Shown in pieces: positions 36,153 through 44,225 of a DNA stretch of 64,000 bases. A program made the position numbers and the translations under genes. The DNA is from Deltaproteobacteria bacterium (GTDB lineage: Bacteria > UBA10199 > GCA-002796325 > JACPFF01): the NCBI GenBank assembly GCA_016210045.1, contig JACQUX010000018.1, positions 59,336 through 123,335 on the forward strand, written 5' to 3'. The stretch's first letter is position 1. Each line of letters opens with the position of its first letter. The notes beneath the pieces were generated by a model that had not been told where the DNA came from, ran no database searches, and saw nothing but the letters and a program-made list of their open reading frames with translations.

Positions 36153-37370
36153 CTACCCCCCCTTCACTGCCGCTGACATTCCCCAGATCGGGAGAAAGAT
36201 CGCCAATGCCACGAGCGTGACCATACCGAAAATCACGACCAACAAGATCGGCTCTAACAATGTCGTGAGGTTCTTGATGGTATGGGTCACTTCCAATTCA
36301 AAGTGCTCCGACACCGCGAGCAGCATCTCATCTAGTGAGCCCGTCCGCTCACCGACGGCCGTCGTCTCGATCACCACAGGCGGAAAATACAGCCGCTGCT
36401 GCATCGCATCGGCCATCCCCATGCCGCGCTGGATATCATCCCGCATCAGACGCACTTCCAGCGCGAAGGCCTCGTTGCCGATCACGTTCGCAACCACATC
36501 CAGACTGCGCGACATCGCGAGTCCGCTCTTGTACAACGCGGAGAGGATATGCCCGAAGCGGGCATTCGCGACTTTCATCGTCAGCGGGCCGAAAATCGGC
36601 ATTTGGAAACGGATCCGATCGAGATTGTAACGTCCGCTCTTCGTCGAGGCATAGCGGTGGAACAGAAAGACACCCACCCCGATAATGACGGGGATCAGAA
36701 ACCAGAAGTTGACGAAAAAATCGCTCACTTGAATCAGGATCTTGGTCGGCATCGGGAGTTCGGCCTTGTAATGTCCGAAGAACTCCTTGAACTTCGGCAC
36801 CACCATCGTCATCAAAACGCTGATGGCGCCGACCAACACGAAGATGACGATCTTCGGATAAAACATCGCCGATTTGATCGCGCGCTTGATGGCGTGATCT
36901 TTCTCGATCAGCTTCACCAACTCGAACAATGTCTGCTCGAGAATACCCGCCTCCTCGCCGGCCTGCATCATGGAGATGTAGAGCTCATCGAAGACGTGCG
37001 GATGTTGGCGAAAGGCTTGCGAGAGACTCGCCCCTTTGCCGATGTCGGAACGAATGCGTTCGATCGCGGTCCGGAGCGTCTTCCCCATCGCCTGCCGCGC
37101 CAGCGTCGCAAGAATCGTGTCGATACTCACACCGGCCTTGAAGAGGGTGTAGAACTGGCGCGTGAAGACCATCAACTCTTCGGCCTTCACTTTGTTGAAC
37201 CATCGCTCGATCGCGGCCATGGTCACCGCGCCGGGCTTCAGTTCGCGGATCGAGATCGGAATCAGGCCTTGTTCCGTCAATTGCGACTGCATCGCACGGA
37301 GATCGGGGGCCTCCACCTCGCCGGTGATTAGCGCGCCTTGCATGTCACGAGCTCGAAACGCAAATTGCAT
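36153..37370 (-). CDS. pilC: Type IV pilus inner-membrane platform protein PilC (MshG-like)
   Basis: 405 aa GspF/PilC-family polytopic protein. Two repeated GspF domains (about 60-185 and 265-390) with hydrophobic segments at about 165-190, 215-235 and 375-398 are visible; QFYTLFKAGVSI and the second-domain homologous SALYKSGLAMSRSLD match the family. It is the platform from which PilB extends the pilus. It shares one base with the pilB stop (TAATG). Confidence 0.95.
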   Translation of the reverse strand: MQFAFRARDMQGALITGEVEAPDLRAMQSQLTEQGLIPISIRELKPGAVTMAAIERWFNKVKAEELMVFTRQFYTLFKAGVSIDTILATLARQAMGKTLRTAIERIRSDIGKGASLSQAFRQHPHVFDELYISMMQAGEEAGILEQTLFELVKLIEKDHAIKRAIKSAMFYPKIVIFVLVGAISVLMTMVVPKFKEFFGHYKAELPMPTKILIQVSDFFVNFWFLIPVIIGVGVFLFHRYASTKSGRYNLDRIRFQMPIFGPLTMKVANARFGHILSALYKSGLAMSRSLDVVANVIGNEAFALEVRLMRDDIQRGMGMADAMQQRLYFPPVVIETTAVGERTGSLDEMLLAVSEHFELEVTHTIKNLTTLLEPILLVVIFGMVTLVALAIFLPIWGMSAAVKGG

Positions 37371-39073
37371 TATTCCTCCGACGTCGCACGTAAGACTTCA
37401 TCGAGCGTCGTGATACCGGCCTTTACCTTGTCGAGACCGTCGGTCCGCATGTCGCGCCACCCCTGCGCAATGCAGTATTGCTGAATCGCGTGTTCCGAAT
37501 CCCCTTTCGTGATCATTTGGCGCATTTCATTATCGACCGTCATCAGTTCGAAAATTCCGCACCGCCCGCGGAACCCCGTCATCCGGCACTCGCGACATCC
37601 GCGCCCCCGATACATCGGGCCGGCCCACGTCAGGTCGCCCACCAACTTCCGCGTTTCGTCATCGATCTCCACCTCCGCGCGACAGGCCGGACAGATTTTT
37701 CGCACTAAGCGTTGTGCCAACACGCCGATCAACGCGGACGCAATTAAGAATCGCTCGACGCCCATATCGCACAGCCGCTCCACGACCCCTGCGGCGGTAT
37801 TGGTGTGCAGCGTTGACAATACTAAGTGACCGGTCAGCGCGGCCCGCACCGCCATTTCCGCGGTTTCGCGATCCCGCACCTCGCCGACCATGATGATATC
37901 GGGGTCCTGGCGCAAAATTGAACGCAGCGCGGACGCGAACGTCATCCCTGCCTTCACATTGACTTGCGCCTGATTCACGCCGGGGATTTCATTTTCCACC
38001 GGGTCCTCGATGGAGACGATGTTCGTCTCCTGCGAATTGAGGCGCTGTAACACGGCATACAATGTGCTCGACTTCCCCGACCCAGTCGGACCGGTGACAA
38101 GAAAGATCCCGTGCGGATGGGCGATCAGTTCCGTAAATCGCTGCTTGTCATCGGGCGCGAAGCCTAAGTGATCCAACGTGAAGATCTTCGATTTGATCAA
38201 CAACCGCATCACCATCTTCTCGCCGAACATCGTCGGATACGTCGACAGCCGCAGATCGACGTTATTGCCTTTCACTTTGAGACGCACGCGTCCGTCCTGC
38301 GGGATGCGGCGCTCCGCGATATCCATCGATCCCATCACTTTCAGCCGACTCACGAGCGGCAGATGGAGCGCCTTCGGAAAGACGAACATCTCTTGCAGCA
38401 TCCCATCCATCCGACAGCGCACGCGCGTGGCATCGCCTTGCGGTTCGATATGGATATCGCTGGCGCCGTATTTCACGGCGCGCGTAATGATCGTGTTCAC
38501 AATGGCAACGACGCGTTCGCGCGCGGCCTGTTCCTCGAGGTTCTGTTTTTCCTCTTGGTCCTGATCCGTTTCGCGCACAATGTGAATGCTTTCCTCTTGG
38601 GCGCTATTAATCGATGTCTCGTTCGCGGATTGATAATGGAGTTTGATCGCTTGATCGATCTCCTCCTGCGTGGCCAGGATCGGATGGATCGCGCTGCTCA
38701 ACACACCTTGCAACTCCGCGATCGAAAAGAGCGCGAGCGGATCGCTCACCGCGATCGTGAGGATATCCTCGACGCGATACAGCGGCATAAAGTGGTATTT
38801 CTCGGCGATGCTCAGCGGCACACTTTTGACTGCCGCGCCGTCGATCGGGAGATCGGCCAACGCGACTTGCTCTAATTCGAGTTGCTGCTGCAGAAACTGA
38901 CGGATCTGGTCCGTCGTAATGAATCCCTTCTTAATGAGGATATTGCCGAGATCGCCGCCTAATGTCTGCTTCGTGACCTTCGCCACCTCGAGCTGATCGC
39001 CCGTGATGAGGCCTTGCTGCACAAGCTGCTCCGTAATTTCTCCGAGCAACTCACTGGCAAATCCTTGCGCCAC
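37370..39073 (-). CDS. pilB: Pilus extension ATPase PilB/MshE
   Basis: 567 aa from the GTG at 39073 (G-rich Shine-Dalgarno 5 bases upstream); the in-frame ATG at 39172 lies inside the lipoprotein gene. Two tandem MshEN-type helical repeats are at the N-terminus (ITEQLVQQGLITGDQLEVAK and LGNILIKKGFITTDQIRQFL), each LG-x-x-L-x5-G-I/F-I-T-x-x-Q. In Vibrio MshE this domain binds cyclic di-GMP. The core has Walker A (GPTGSGKS), the Asp box, Walker B and the His box, plus a tetra-Cys zinc motif (CPAC ... CREC). It drives pilus polymerisation. No pilT retraction ATPase is in the window. Confidence 0.95.
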   Translation of the reverse strand: MAQGFASELLGEITEQLVQQGLITGDQLEVAKVTKQTLGGDLGNILIKKGFITTDQIRQFLQQQLELEQVALADLPIDGAAVKSVPLSIAEKYHFMPLYRVEDILTIAVSDPLALFSIAELQGVLSSAIHPILATQEEIDQAIKLHYQSANETSINSAQEESIHIVRETDQDQEEKQNLEEQAARERVVAIVNTIITRAVKYGASDIHIEPQGDATRVRCRMDGMLQEMFVFPKALHLPLVSRLKVMGSMDIAERRIPQDGRVRLKVKGNNVDLRLSTYPTMFGEKMVMRLLIKSKIFTLDHLGFAPDDKQRFTELIAHPHGIFLVTGPTGSGKSSTLYAVLQRLNSQETNIVSIEDPVENEIPGVNQAQVNVKAGMTFASALRSILRQDPDIIMVGEVRDRETAEMAVRAALTGHLVLSTLHTNTAAGVVERLCDMGVERFLIASALIGVLAQRLVRKICPACRAEVEIDDETRKLVGDLTWAGPMYRGRGCRECRMTGFRGRCGIFELMTVDNEMRQMITKGDSEHAIQQYCIAQGWRDMRTDGLDKVKAGITTLDEVLRATSEE

Positions 39074-39093
39074 GCCATCCCCCTGGTCACTAC

Positions 39094-40407
39094 TTAAAAC
39101 GTCGGCAACGCCGTATCGGTCGGAACCGGCAACGCCACAACGGGTTCCGTCACCTGCCAGGCTGCCGGACATCCGATCGTCTGATATCCGGTACTGATCG
39201 CCAAACAGATATCCTCTAAACTCCCCAACACCTGTGTCACGTCCCCGTGCGTCCGCTGCATCGCGACTGAAGTGCGCAACAGATCACCATCGCGCCGCCA
39301 CCGGCCACGCACTTGGACACCGAGCTGCATCGCCTCGGTCGCCGCCGGCCCTGTCTGCGTCAGCATCTGCGCATTGAGTTGCACAGCAGCGACGTCCATA
39401 CTGGGCCCGGTCTCCCGCAACGCGACATGCAACCCACGGAGCGTCGCATCGGCCGCCTGCATATCCGCCGACGCGCCCAAGTCCCCAGTCATGAACGCTT
39501 CTAACCGTCGATCCGTTGGGTCGGATTGGTCGTACCGCCAACCGGAGGCCAGATCTTCGGTGGCAAACAGTGCGGCCTCGGTCACCACAACGCCTTCGGC
39601 GATTGGCACCAGGACCGCGGCGGACACCGCACGGAAACATCCCGCCCCTTGATCCGTCGCCCCAGGGAGACGCAGAAATTTTCCCATCATGAAACGCCGC
39701 CACGCCGCGGCCCCGCCGGCCGGCTGCACCCAGACCCGATAACAGAGCGGCGTACCCGCCTCGAACTCGCCGAGCGTCCGCGCACAACCGGTGCCACAGG
39801 ACAGTTCCATCGCGTTCCCGGAAAAGGTGCCGAGACCGACTTCGCTCGCAGCATCGAGTGGAACAAAGTCGACTTTCACTTTTCCCCCCTCAGGCGTCGC
39901 CCGCTCGATCGTCGGAATCGCCGCATCCGCTGCCAAATATTGCAACTCCACGCGCACGCCGCTGACCACAGCCAAATATCGCTCCAATAATCCGTTCACC
40001 GCCGACACCATCTCGCTCGGTCCGTCGACCAGGAATCCCGGCCGCGCGCCCGGCAACACAGACGGGGGGCTGAGCAGCGGCGACGGCGCGGGAGTTTGCA
40101 GCGACTTACCGAGCGATGCCGTCGCGACAGCCGTCTTCGCTTCGCCCCCGCCGAGCTTCGTCATTTCCTCCACAGAGATTGCTAATTGGTCCGGGAAACG
40201 GATCGCGAGATTCTTCGTGGGCGCAGGACCATCCGGCGTCGCGGCCGGCAACTCGATCGGCACCGGCAATTGCGTGCCTCCGACCGGGACGACTTGCGTC
40301 CCTTCTTCGGCGGCCGGATTCGGCGCCACTTGTCCACTGGGCGCATTCGAGTTGCAGGCTGCGGCGCTCAGCCCCATCAGGACGAGACATGTAAGCCAGC
40401 GCTTCAT
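39094..40407 (-). CDS. Predicted lipoprotein at the head of the pilus operon
   Basis: 437 aa from the ATG at 40407, which overlaps the upstream gene's stop by four bases (ATGA). Leader MKRWLTCLVLMGLSAAAC with a lipobox Cys at 18, followed by a long Pro/Gly/Thr linker, points to an outer-membrane lipoprotein. The rest is a mixed alpha/beta domain with four Cys. I recognise no family. It lies 20 bases before pilB and is coupled to the sialidase-like gene, so a role in the pilus (minor tip or anchoring) is plausible inference only. Confidence 0.78.
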   Translation of the reverse strand: MKRWLTCLVLMGLSAAACNSNAPSGQVAPNPAAEEGTQVVPVGGTQLPVPIELPAATPDGPAPTKNLAIRFPDQLAISVEEMTKLGGGEAKTAVATASLGKSLQTPAPSPLLSPPSVLPGARPGFLVDGPSEMVSAVNGLLERYLAVVSGVRVELQYLAADAAIPTIERATPEGGKVKVDFVPLDAASEVGLGTFSGNAMELSCGTGCARTLGEFEAGTPLCYRVWVQPAGGAAAWRRFMMGKFLRLPGATDQGAGCFRAVSAAVLVPIAEGVVVTEAALFATEDLASGWRYDQSDPTDRRLEAFMTGDLGASADMQAADATLRGLHVALRETGPSMDVAAVQLNAQMLTQTGPAATEAMQLGVQVRGRWRRDGDLLRTSVAMQRTHGDVTQVLGSLEDICLAISTGYQTIGCPAAWQVTEPVVALPVPTDTALPTF

Positions 40408-41942
40408 TCCAGCACCCACAGGCGCAACGCCCATTGATTCGCTCCGGCACTATCCACCAAACCGAGCACGTAGAGTCGACCGCCGTCGTCATAGGCGATC
40501 GCCGGCGCGTGCGTGACCGATGCGGCAGTCGGCCACGTCTCGCTCTGCCCCGGCGCCCCTTGGTTGACCTTCACCGCATCACCCCACGTGGCCCCATGAT
40601 CACGACTCTCACGGGCGACTAACCACGTCTTGCCCGCAACCCGGGCATAATAGGCGACCGCCACACGCCCCTCGAGATCGGTCGCAATCGCCGGACGGTA
40701 ATGATTCAGCAGCAGCGTACCCACCGCCGGATCATCCAATTGCCGCCACGGCGTCTCCAGCGCGGCACAGGCATTGGCCGCTTGGACGTAACGACCATAG
40801 CGAAGACTGACTTCGGCCGTGGCATCTCCCGGCGTGGCATTGTGGAGCCACACCACATGGGTCTCCGTCTTCGAGTGGCTCTCGGTCTCCGTCTCGAACA
40901 GCAGCTGCCAATAGCGCGCGACCGCCGGCGCAAAGTCCGCGCCGCCGGCGCCCGGATTGGTGCTCATCGTATACATCATCGGCTCGGTGTCCTCTGCACA
41001 CGACACTTGACTCCCCGCTGTTTCCCCATCGCCATCACTCCACCAAAGTGAAGTGCCGCTATCCAACACCTGATGCAGGACCGGGTCGTACCACGCGAGC
41101 GATGGATCCCCCTGCACGGCCACCGGCTGCCATGCCGTGCCATCGGACGCCCCGCGCAGGACACGAAGCTGACTATTTTCGCCGGATGTAAAGCTCAGGA
41201 GTATCTCATCTGCCGTCTCATCCAACTTCACTTGCAATGAAAGCCCATCGCTGTGGACGGCCTCTTCGACCAACGTCGGCGACTCAAACTGTTCGCCCCC
41301 GTCGAGACTCCGCGTGAAATACGTAGCCGCATCCCCTTCTCGCCACGCAACAAAGAGTTGATCGCTGAGCGTCGTCGCTAAGACCGGATCATGTGCCACT
41401 GCGCCCGCGTGGGAAAGGACCTTCGGCGCCTGCCAACTGACGCCACCATCGCGGCTTGCGGCATACACCACACGGCCGCCCTGCACGAAAACGACATGTA
41501 AATGCCCGCGCTGGGCACCGAGCGCCAAATTGAGATGCATCGGAGGGCTTTGTGCGCCCGTCGTCGTCGAGGCCGCCACCTCACGCGCTGCGGTCCATGG
41601 TGGTCCAACGGTCAGCGTAACCGGGACACAGCCAACCACGGCCGCATCGCGCGTATCGGTCGCACAGACCTCAATATGATTATCCGGAGGCAGCGACTTT
41701 GGCGCGGTAAAGAGCCCTTCATTGGTGATGACACCATTGATCGGACCGCCGCTGACCGTCCATTGAAGCGGCGTATCGCCGTTCCCACTGACGATGGCAT
41801 GGAACGATTGGGTCGACCCGATCTCAACGCGCGGATTAAATGGGGCCACAGCCAGCCGATTGGCAGCCGTGGCAAACCTCGCCATCTCCACACAGAGAAG
41901 TAGGCTTACGCAGCAATAGACGCACCGCCATCCCGGTCGCAT
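40404..41942 (-). CDS. Exported Ig-like plus sialidase-like (Asp-box) protein
   Basis: 512 aa from the ATG at 41942 (GGAG 9 bases upstream); the frame open to 42344 is not needed. A hydrophobic leader (about 1-25) exports it. Residues ~28-110 look like a bacterial Ig-like domain (I-G-S-T-Q-S-F, W-T-V-S-G-G). The rest has repeated Asp-box motifs, S-x-D-x-G-x-x-W/F (SRDGGVSWQAP, SLDGGEQFESP, SRDHGATWGDAV), typical of sialidase/BNR beta-propellers. Catalytic sialidase residues cannot be confirmed. It is the first gene of the pilus operon; adhesion to or cleavage of a glycan is speculative. Confidence 0.78.
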   Translation of the reverse strand: MRPGWRCVYCCVSLLLCVEMARFATAANRLAVAPFNPRVEIGSTQSFHAIVSGNGDTPLQWTVSGGPINGVITNEGLFTAPKSLPPDNHIEVCATDTRDAAVVGCVPVTLTVGPPWTAAREVAASTTTGAQSPPMHLNLALGAQRGHLHVVFVQGGRVVYAASRDGGVSWQAPKVLSHAGAVAHDPVLATTLSDQLFVAWREGDAATYFTRSLDGGEQFESPTLVEEAVHSDGLSLQVKLDETADEILLSFTSGENSQLRVLRGASDGTAWQPVAVQGDPSLAWYDPVLHQVLDSGTSLWWSDGDGETAGSQVSCAEDTEPMMYTMSTNPGAGGADFAPAVARYWQLLFETETESHSKTETHVVWLHNATPGDATAEVSLRYGRYVQAANACAALETPWRQLDDPAVGTLLLNHYRPAIATDLEGRVAVAYYARVAGKTWLVARESRDHGATWGDAVKVNQGAPGQSETWPTAASVTHAPAIAYDDGGRLYVLGLVDSAGANQWALRLWVLE

Positions 41943-42143
41943 AATCGAGCTCTCCAACGGATGAAGAAGTTGCAAGTGAAGTGCCACTCGCCCGTGGCGC
42001 GCTTGCCAAAATTTCTTCAACGAGTTCAACGGGCTGCCGTACCGACACGCCATTGACGCCCTCCGCCCGGGTCTGCGCGCACCCGGTGTGATCATTCTGA
42101 GAGAGGCTTGACAGCGCCACGCCCTCCACGCATGGTCGCGACC

Positions 42144-42932
42144 ATGAAAAAAATCGCGCATCTGTTTGGCTGTTGGGGACTGATCTACGGACTCTCGTTC
42201 GGGATCGCGCACAGCGCACGCGCCGCCGAGCACGCCTTCATTTTTTGGTACCCCGGCGGCGGCGGCAACACCGCACAAGCCCAACCGCTCCTTGACCAGT
42301 TCGCAGCCTATTTGGGGAGTAAGACCAGTAACGTGACATGGCACGCCAAATATTTCGGCAACGTCGAGAGCGGCTTACAATTCGCGCGCGCGGGGCGTCC
42401 CAGCTTCGGCATCGTCAGCTATTTAATGTACGCGCAATACGGACAAGCGCTCGGGATGCAACGCATCCTCACGGCCGTTCCACTGGCGCATGGTAAAGCG
42501 GAGGAGTCGTGGCATTTCGTCGAGGGACAGTGCGATGAGACCCCTGCACCGCTCATCATCTATATGAGCGAGCCGCTCACACTGGCCATGATCCACCAAG
42601 ATTTCCCGAATCAGAAATTGGAGCGCGCGGGGCAACCCGCCAAACTGCAAACCACCGGCAACTTGCTCGGCATGCTCAAGCAGATCGCTGCCGGCAGTTG
42701 TCATGCCGCGATCGTGAGTGAACGCGAGTGGCACGGCGTCAGTCGCACCAGTTGGGCCAGGGACTTACACAGCACGGTATCCAACACAACCCATCCCGCA
42801 GCACTCGTCGTGCGATTCACCGGTGCGACCTCAGAAAGCGCGACAAAGACGGAGGAGACCTTGCGCGGAATGAGTGGGAACGTACAGGGGAAAGCGATTC
42901 TGACGGAGTTACAGCTCAAGGGGTTTGAGTAA
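42144..42932 (+). CDS. Exported solute-binding-like protein
   Basis: 262 aa from the ATG at 42144 (a longer frame from 42108 is not signal-like). Signal peptide MKKIAHLFGCWGLIYGLSFGIAHSARA. The mature part alternates beta/alpha with F-I-F-W-Y-P-G-G-G-G-N-T at the start and repeated G-x-x-x-A/V patterns, as in type 2 periplasmic binding proteins of the PhnD/NMT1 kind. No permease or ATPase gene is adjacent, so it may be an orphan binding protein. Divergent from the sialidase-like gene. The family assignment is inference. Confidence 0.65.
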   Translation: MKKIAHLFGCWGLIYGLSFGIAHSARAAEHAFIFWYPGGGGNTAQAQPLLDQFAAYLGSKTSNVTWHAKYFGNVESGLQFARAGRPSFGIVSYLMYAQYGQALGMQRILTAVPLAHGKAEESWHFVEGQCDETPAPLIIYMSEPLTLAMIHQDFPNQKLERAGQPAKLQTTGNLLGMLKQIAAGSCHAAIVSEREWHGVSRTSWARDLHSTVSNTTHPAALVVRFTGATSESATKTEETLRGMSGNVQGKAILTELQLKGFE

Positions 42933-42948
42933 AAACATGTGGCGTGCA

Positions 42949-43000
42949 GAGAGGGAGGGATTCCCTTCGGTCAATCCGCCGGCGGCGGAGAGGGAGGGAT
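42949..43000. repeat. Two extra copies of the tRNA-Ser 3' end sequence
   Basis: The 15-base GAGAGGGAGGGATTC at 42949-42963 and the 16-base GCGGAGAGGGAGGGAT at 42985-43000 are exact copies of bases at the 3' end of tRNA-Ser (43164-43178 and 43161-43176), in the same orientation. No gene lies in 42933-43161. Confidence 0.75.
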
Positions 43001-43031
43001 GAGCGGCAGCCGCCTTTGGCGGCTGCCGCTC
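43001..43031. other. Perfect 14-bp hairpin
   Basis: GAGCGGCAGCCGCC pairs with GGCGGCTGCCGCTC across a TTT loop. No T run follows on either strand, so it is not a clear terminator. A second smaller hairpin, CGAACCC/GGGTTCG, is at 43088-43109. It could be the terminator of the binding-protein gene or part of a structured RNA. Confidence 0.6.
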
Positions 43032-43124
43032 TGAAAAAGTGGCTTCGCAACATCTACATTGTCTCCGCTATCGCTCCGACTGTCAGTCGAACCCTCTCGT
43101 CCGGGTTCGCATCCCACTTTTCAC

Positions 43125-43160
43125 AAACACATCGGGCCCCTGTTGGGGCCCGATGTGTTT
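43125..43160 (-). terminator. Strong hairpin downstream of tRNA-Ser
   Basis: A perfect 16-bp stem (AAACACATCGGGCCCC) with a 4-base loop begins 1 base after the tRNA-Ser 3' end on the minus strand. The following bases are GTGAAAAG rather than T's, so it may work as processing or termination signal. Confidence 0.5.
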
Positions 43161-43161
43161 G

Positions 43162-43246
43162 CGGAGAGGGAGGGATTCGAACCCTCGATACCTTGCGGTA
43201 TACGTGATTTCCAGTCACGCCAGTTCAGCCACTCCTGCACCTCTCC
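43162..43246 (-). tRNA. tRNA-Ser (anticodon GGA)
   Basis: 85 nt. 7-bp acceptor stem GGAGAGG/CCTCTCC, anticodon stem CGTGA/TCACG with loop CTGGAAA, long variable arm (TATACCGCAAGGTA) and T arm GAGGG-TTCGAAT-CCCTC fit class II tRNA-Ser reading UCC. The discriminator is G and the 3' CCA is not encoded. Confidence 0.95.
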
Positions 43247-43513
43247 GTTCGCCGGAGGCGAACCCTCCATTTTCAATTTTCCATTTTCCACCCGGCGGTT
43301 CACCGCCCACCAAGATCGCAAGCCGACCGTCCGGCTTCGCCGGCGACGAGCGCGGGGGTATGGGGGGTATCCCCTTCGCGCTGCCGCGCTGCGGGTACTT
43401 CCTCGCCGACCCAGCCTTCGGCTGGGTGCCCGGCTCGGTCGTCGCAGGGCAGCACCAAATATTGATGATGCGAATAGCCTCCATTACTGCCCTGCGGACC
43501 CCCCATTCTAATG
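43247..43513. other. Gene-free spacer between tRNA-Ser and tRNA-Pro
   Basis: 267 bases with no credible gene. It contains an 8-bp hairpin with a UUCG-type loop (43409-43427, ACCCAGCC/GGCTGGGT) and three tandem heptamers ATTTTCM at 43269-43289, similar in style to those at 44979-45074. Confidence 0.7.
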
Positions 43514-43587
43514 TCGGGGCGGCTGGATTTGAACCAGTGACTTCCTGCTCCCAAAGCAGGCGCTCTACCAGGCTGAGCTACGCCCCG
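43514..43587 (-). tRNA. tRNA-Pro (anticodon TGG)
   Basis: 74 nt. Acceptor stem CGGGGCG/CGCCCCG, anticodon stem CCTGC/GCAGG with loop TTTGGGA, T arm CTGG-TTCAAAT-CCAG. Discriminator A, CCA not encoded. The 5' ten bases overlap the end of rdgB, whose TAG stop is made by tRNA positions 8-10. Confidence 0.95.
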
Positions 43588-44216
43588 TGCCCAAGACGGG
43601 CGGATGTTTCCGATTTCTCACGGCATAAATCAAGCAGCATCTTCCGCAAGGACCGCGCGGCCTGACCACGGTGGCTGATTGCGTGTTTTTCTTCTGCCGT
43701 CAACTCAGCCATGGTCCGGCGGAGTGCCGGCAGATAAAAAATCGGATCGTATCCAAATCCGCCCGCTCCGCGTGGGCACGTTGACACCACGCCGGAACAC
43801 ACGCCACACACCCACTGCGTCTCGACTCCTGGCCGCGCCAACGCCAGCACACAGACAAAATGCGCGCTCCGCTCCGGCGGTCCAACGTTAATCAAGTCCA
43901 CCAACAAACGGGCAATGTTCTTCGCGTCATCGGTCGGCGTGCCACCATAACGCGCGGAAAAGATCCCCGGTGCGCCGCTCAACACATCGACCACCAACCC
44001 GCTGTCGTCACTGATCGCCCATTCCCCGGTCGCGACAGTCACGGCCTCCGCCTTGGCGCAGGCATTCGCGGAAAATGTGCTCCCCACTTCCGGCGGCAGC
44101 GTACACTGCGGATAGTCGCGCAACGACCGCAGCTGCCACGGCCCATCCCCCAGCAAGGATTGCAACTCAGAGACTTTATGAGGATTCGCAGAGGCTAAGA
44201 CACAGGTCACAGTCAT
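43578..44216 (-). CDS. rdgB: RdgB/HAM1-family non-canonical purine NTP pyrophosphatase
   Basis: 212 aa. It hydrolyses ITP, dITP and XTP to monophosphates and so keeps hypoxanthine out of DNA. Family marks: VLASANPHKVSEL at the N-terminus, F-S-A-N-A-x-x-K-A, SDDSGLVVDVLSGAPGIFSARY (metal and substrate site), GFGYDPIF and E-K-x-x-I-S-H-R-G. The last codons run into tRNA-Pro: its stop codon lies inside the mature tRNA. It starts 9 bases after rph. Confidence 0.96.
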   Translation of the reverse strand: MTVTCVLASANPHKVSELQSLLGDGPWQLRSLRDYPQCTLPPEVGSTFSANACAKAEAVTVATGEWAISDDSGLVVDVLSGAPGIFSARYGGTPTDDAKNIARLLVDLINVGPPERSAHFVCVLALARPGVETQWVCGVCSGVVSTCPRGAGGFGYDPIFYLPALRRTMAELTAEEKHAISHRGQAARSLRKMLLDLCREKSETSARLGHGA

Positions 44217-44225
44217 ACCGATAAT

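Noticed and set aside
42108..42136. TTGACA at 42108 as promoter of the binding-protein gene
   Set aside because: With a 17-base spacer the -10 would be CATGGT and the start site would lie inside the first codons; not convincing.
40404..42344. Longer start for the sialidase-like protein at 42344
   Set aside because: The extra 134 residues are not signal-like and overlap the divergent gene; the ATG at 41942 has a Shine-Dalgarno and a leader.
43039..43665. 208-aa plus-strand ORF across tRNA-Ser and tRNA-Pro
   Set aside because: It reads antisense through two intact tRNA genes and the end of rdgB.
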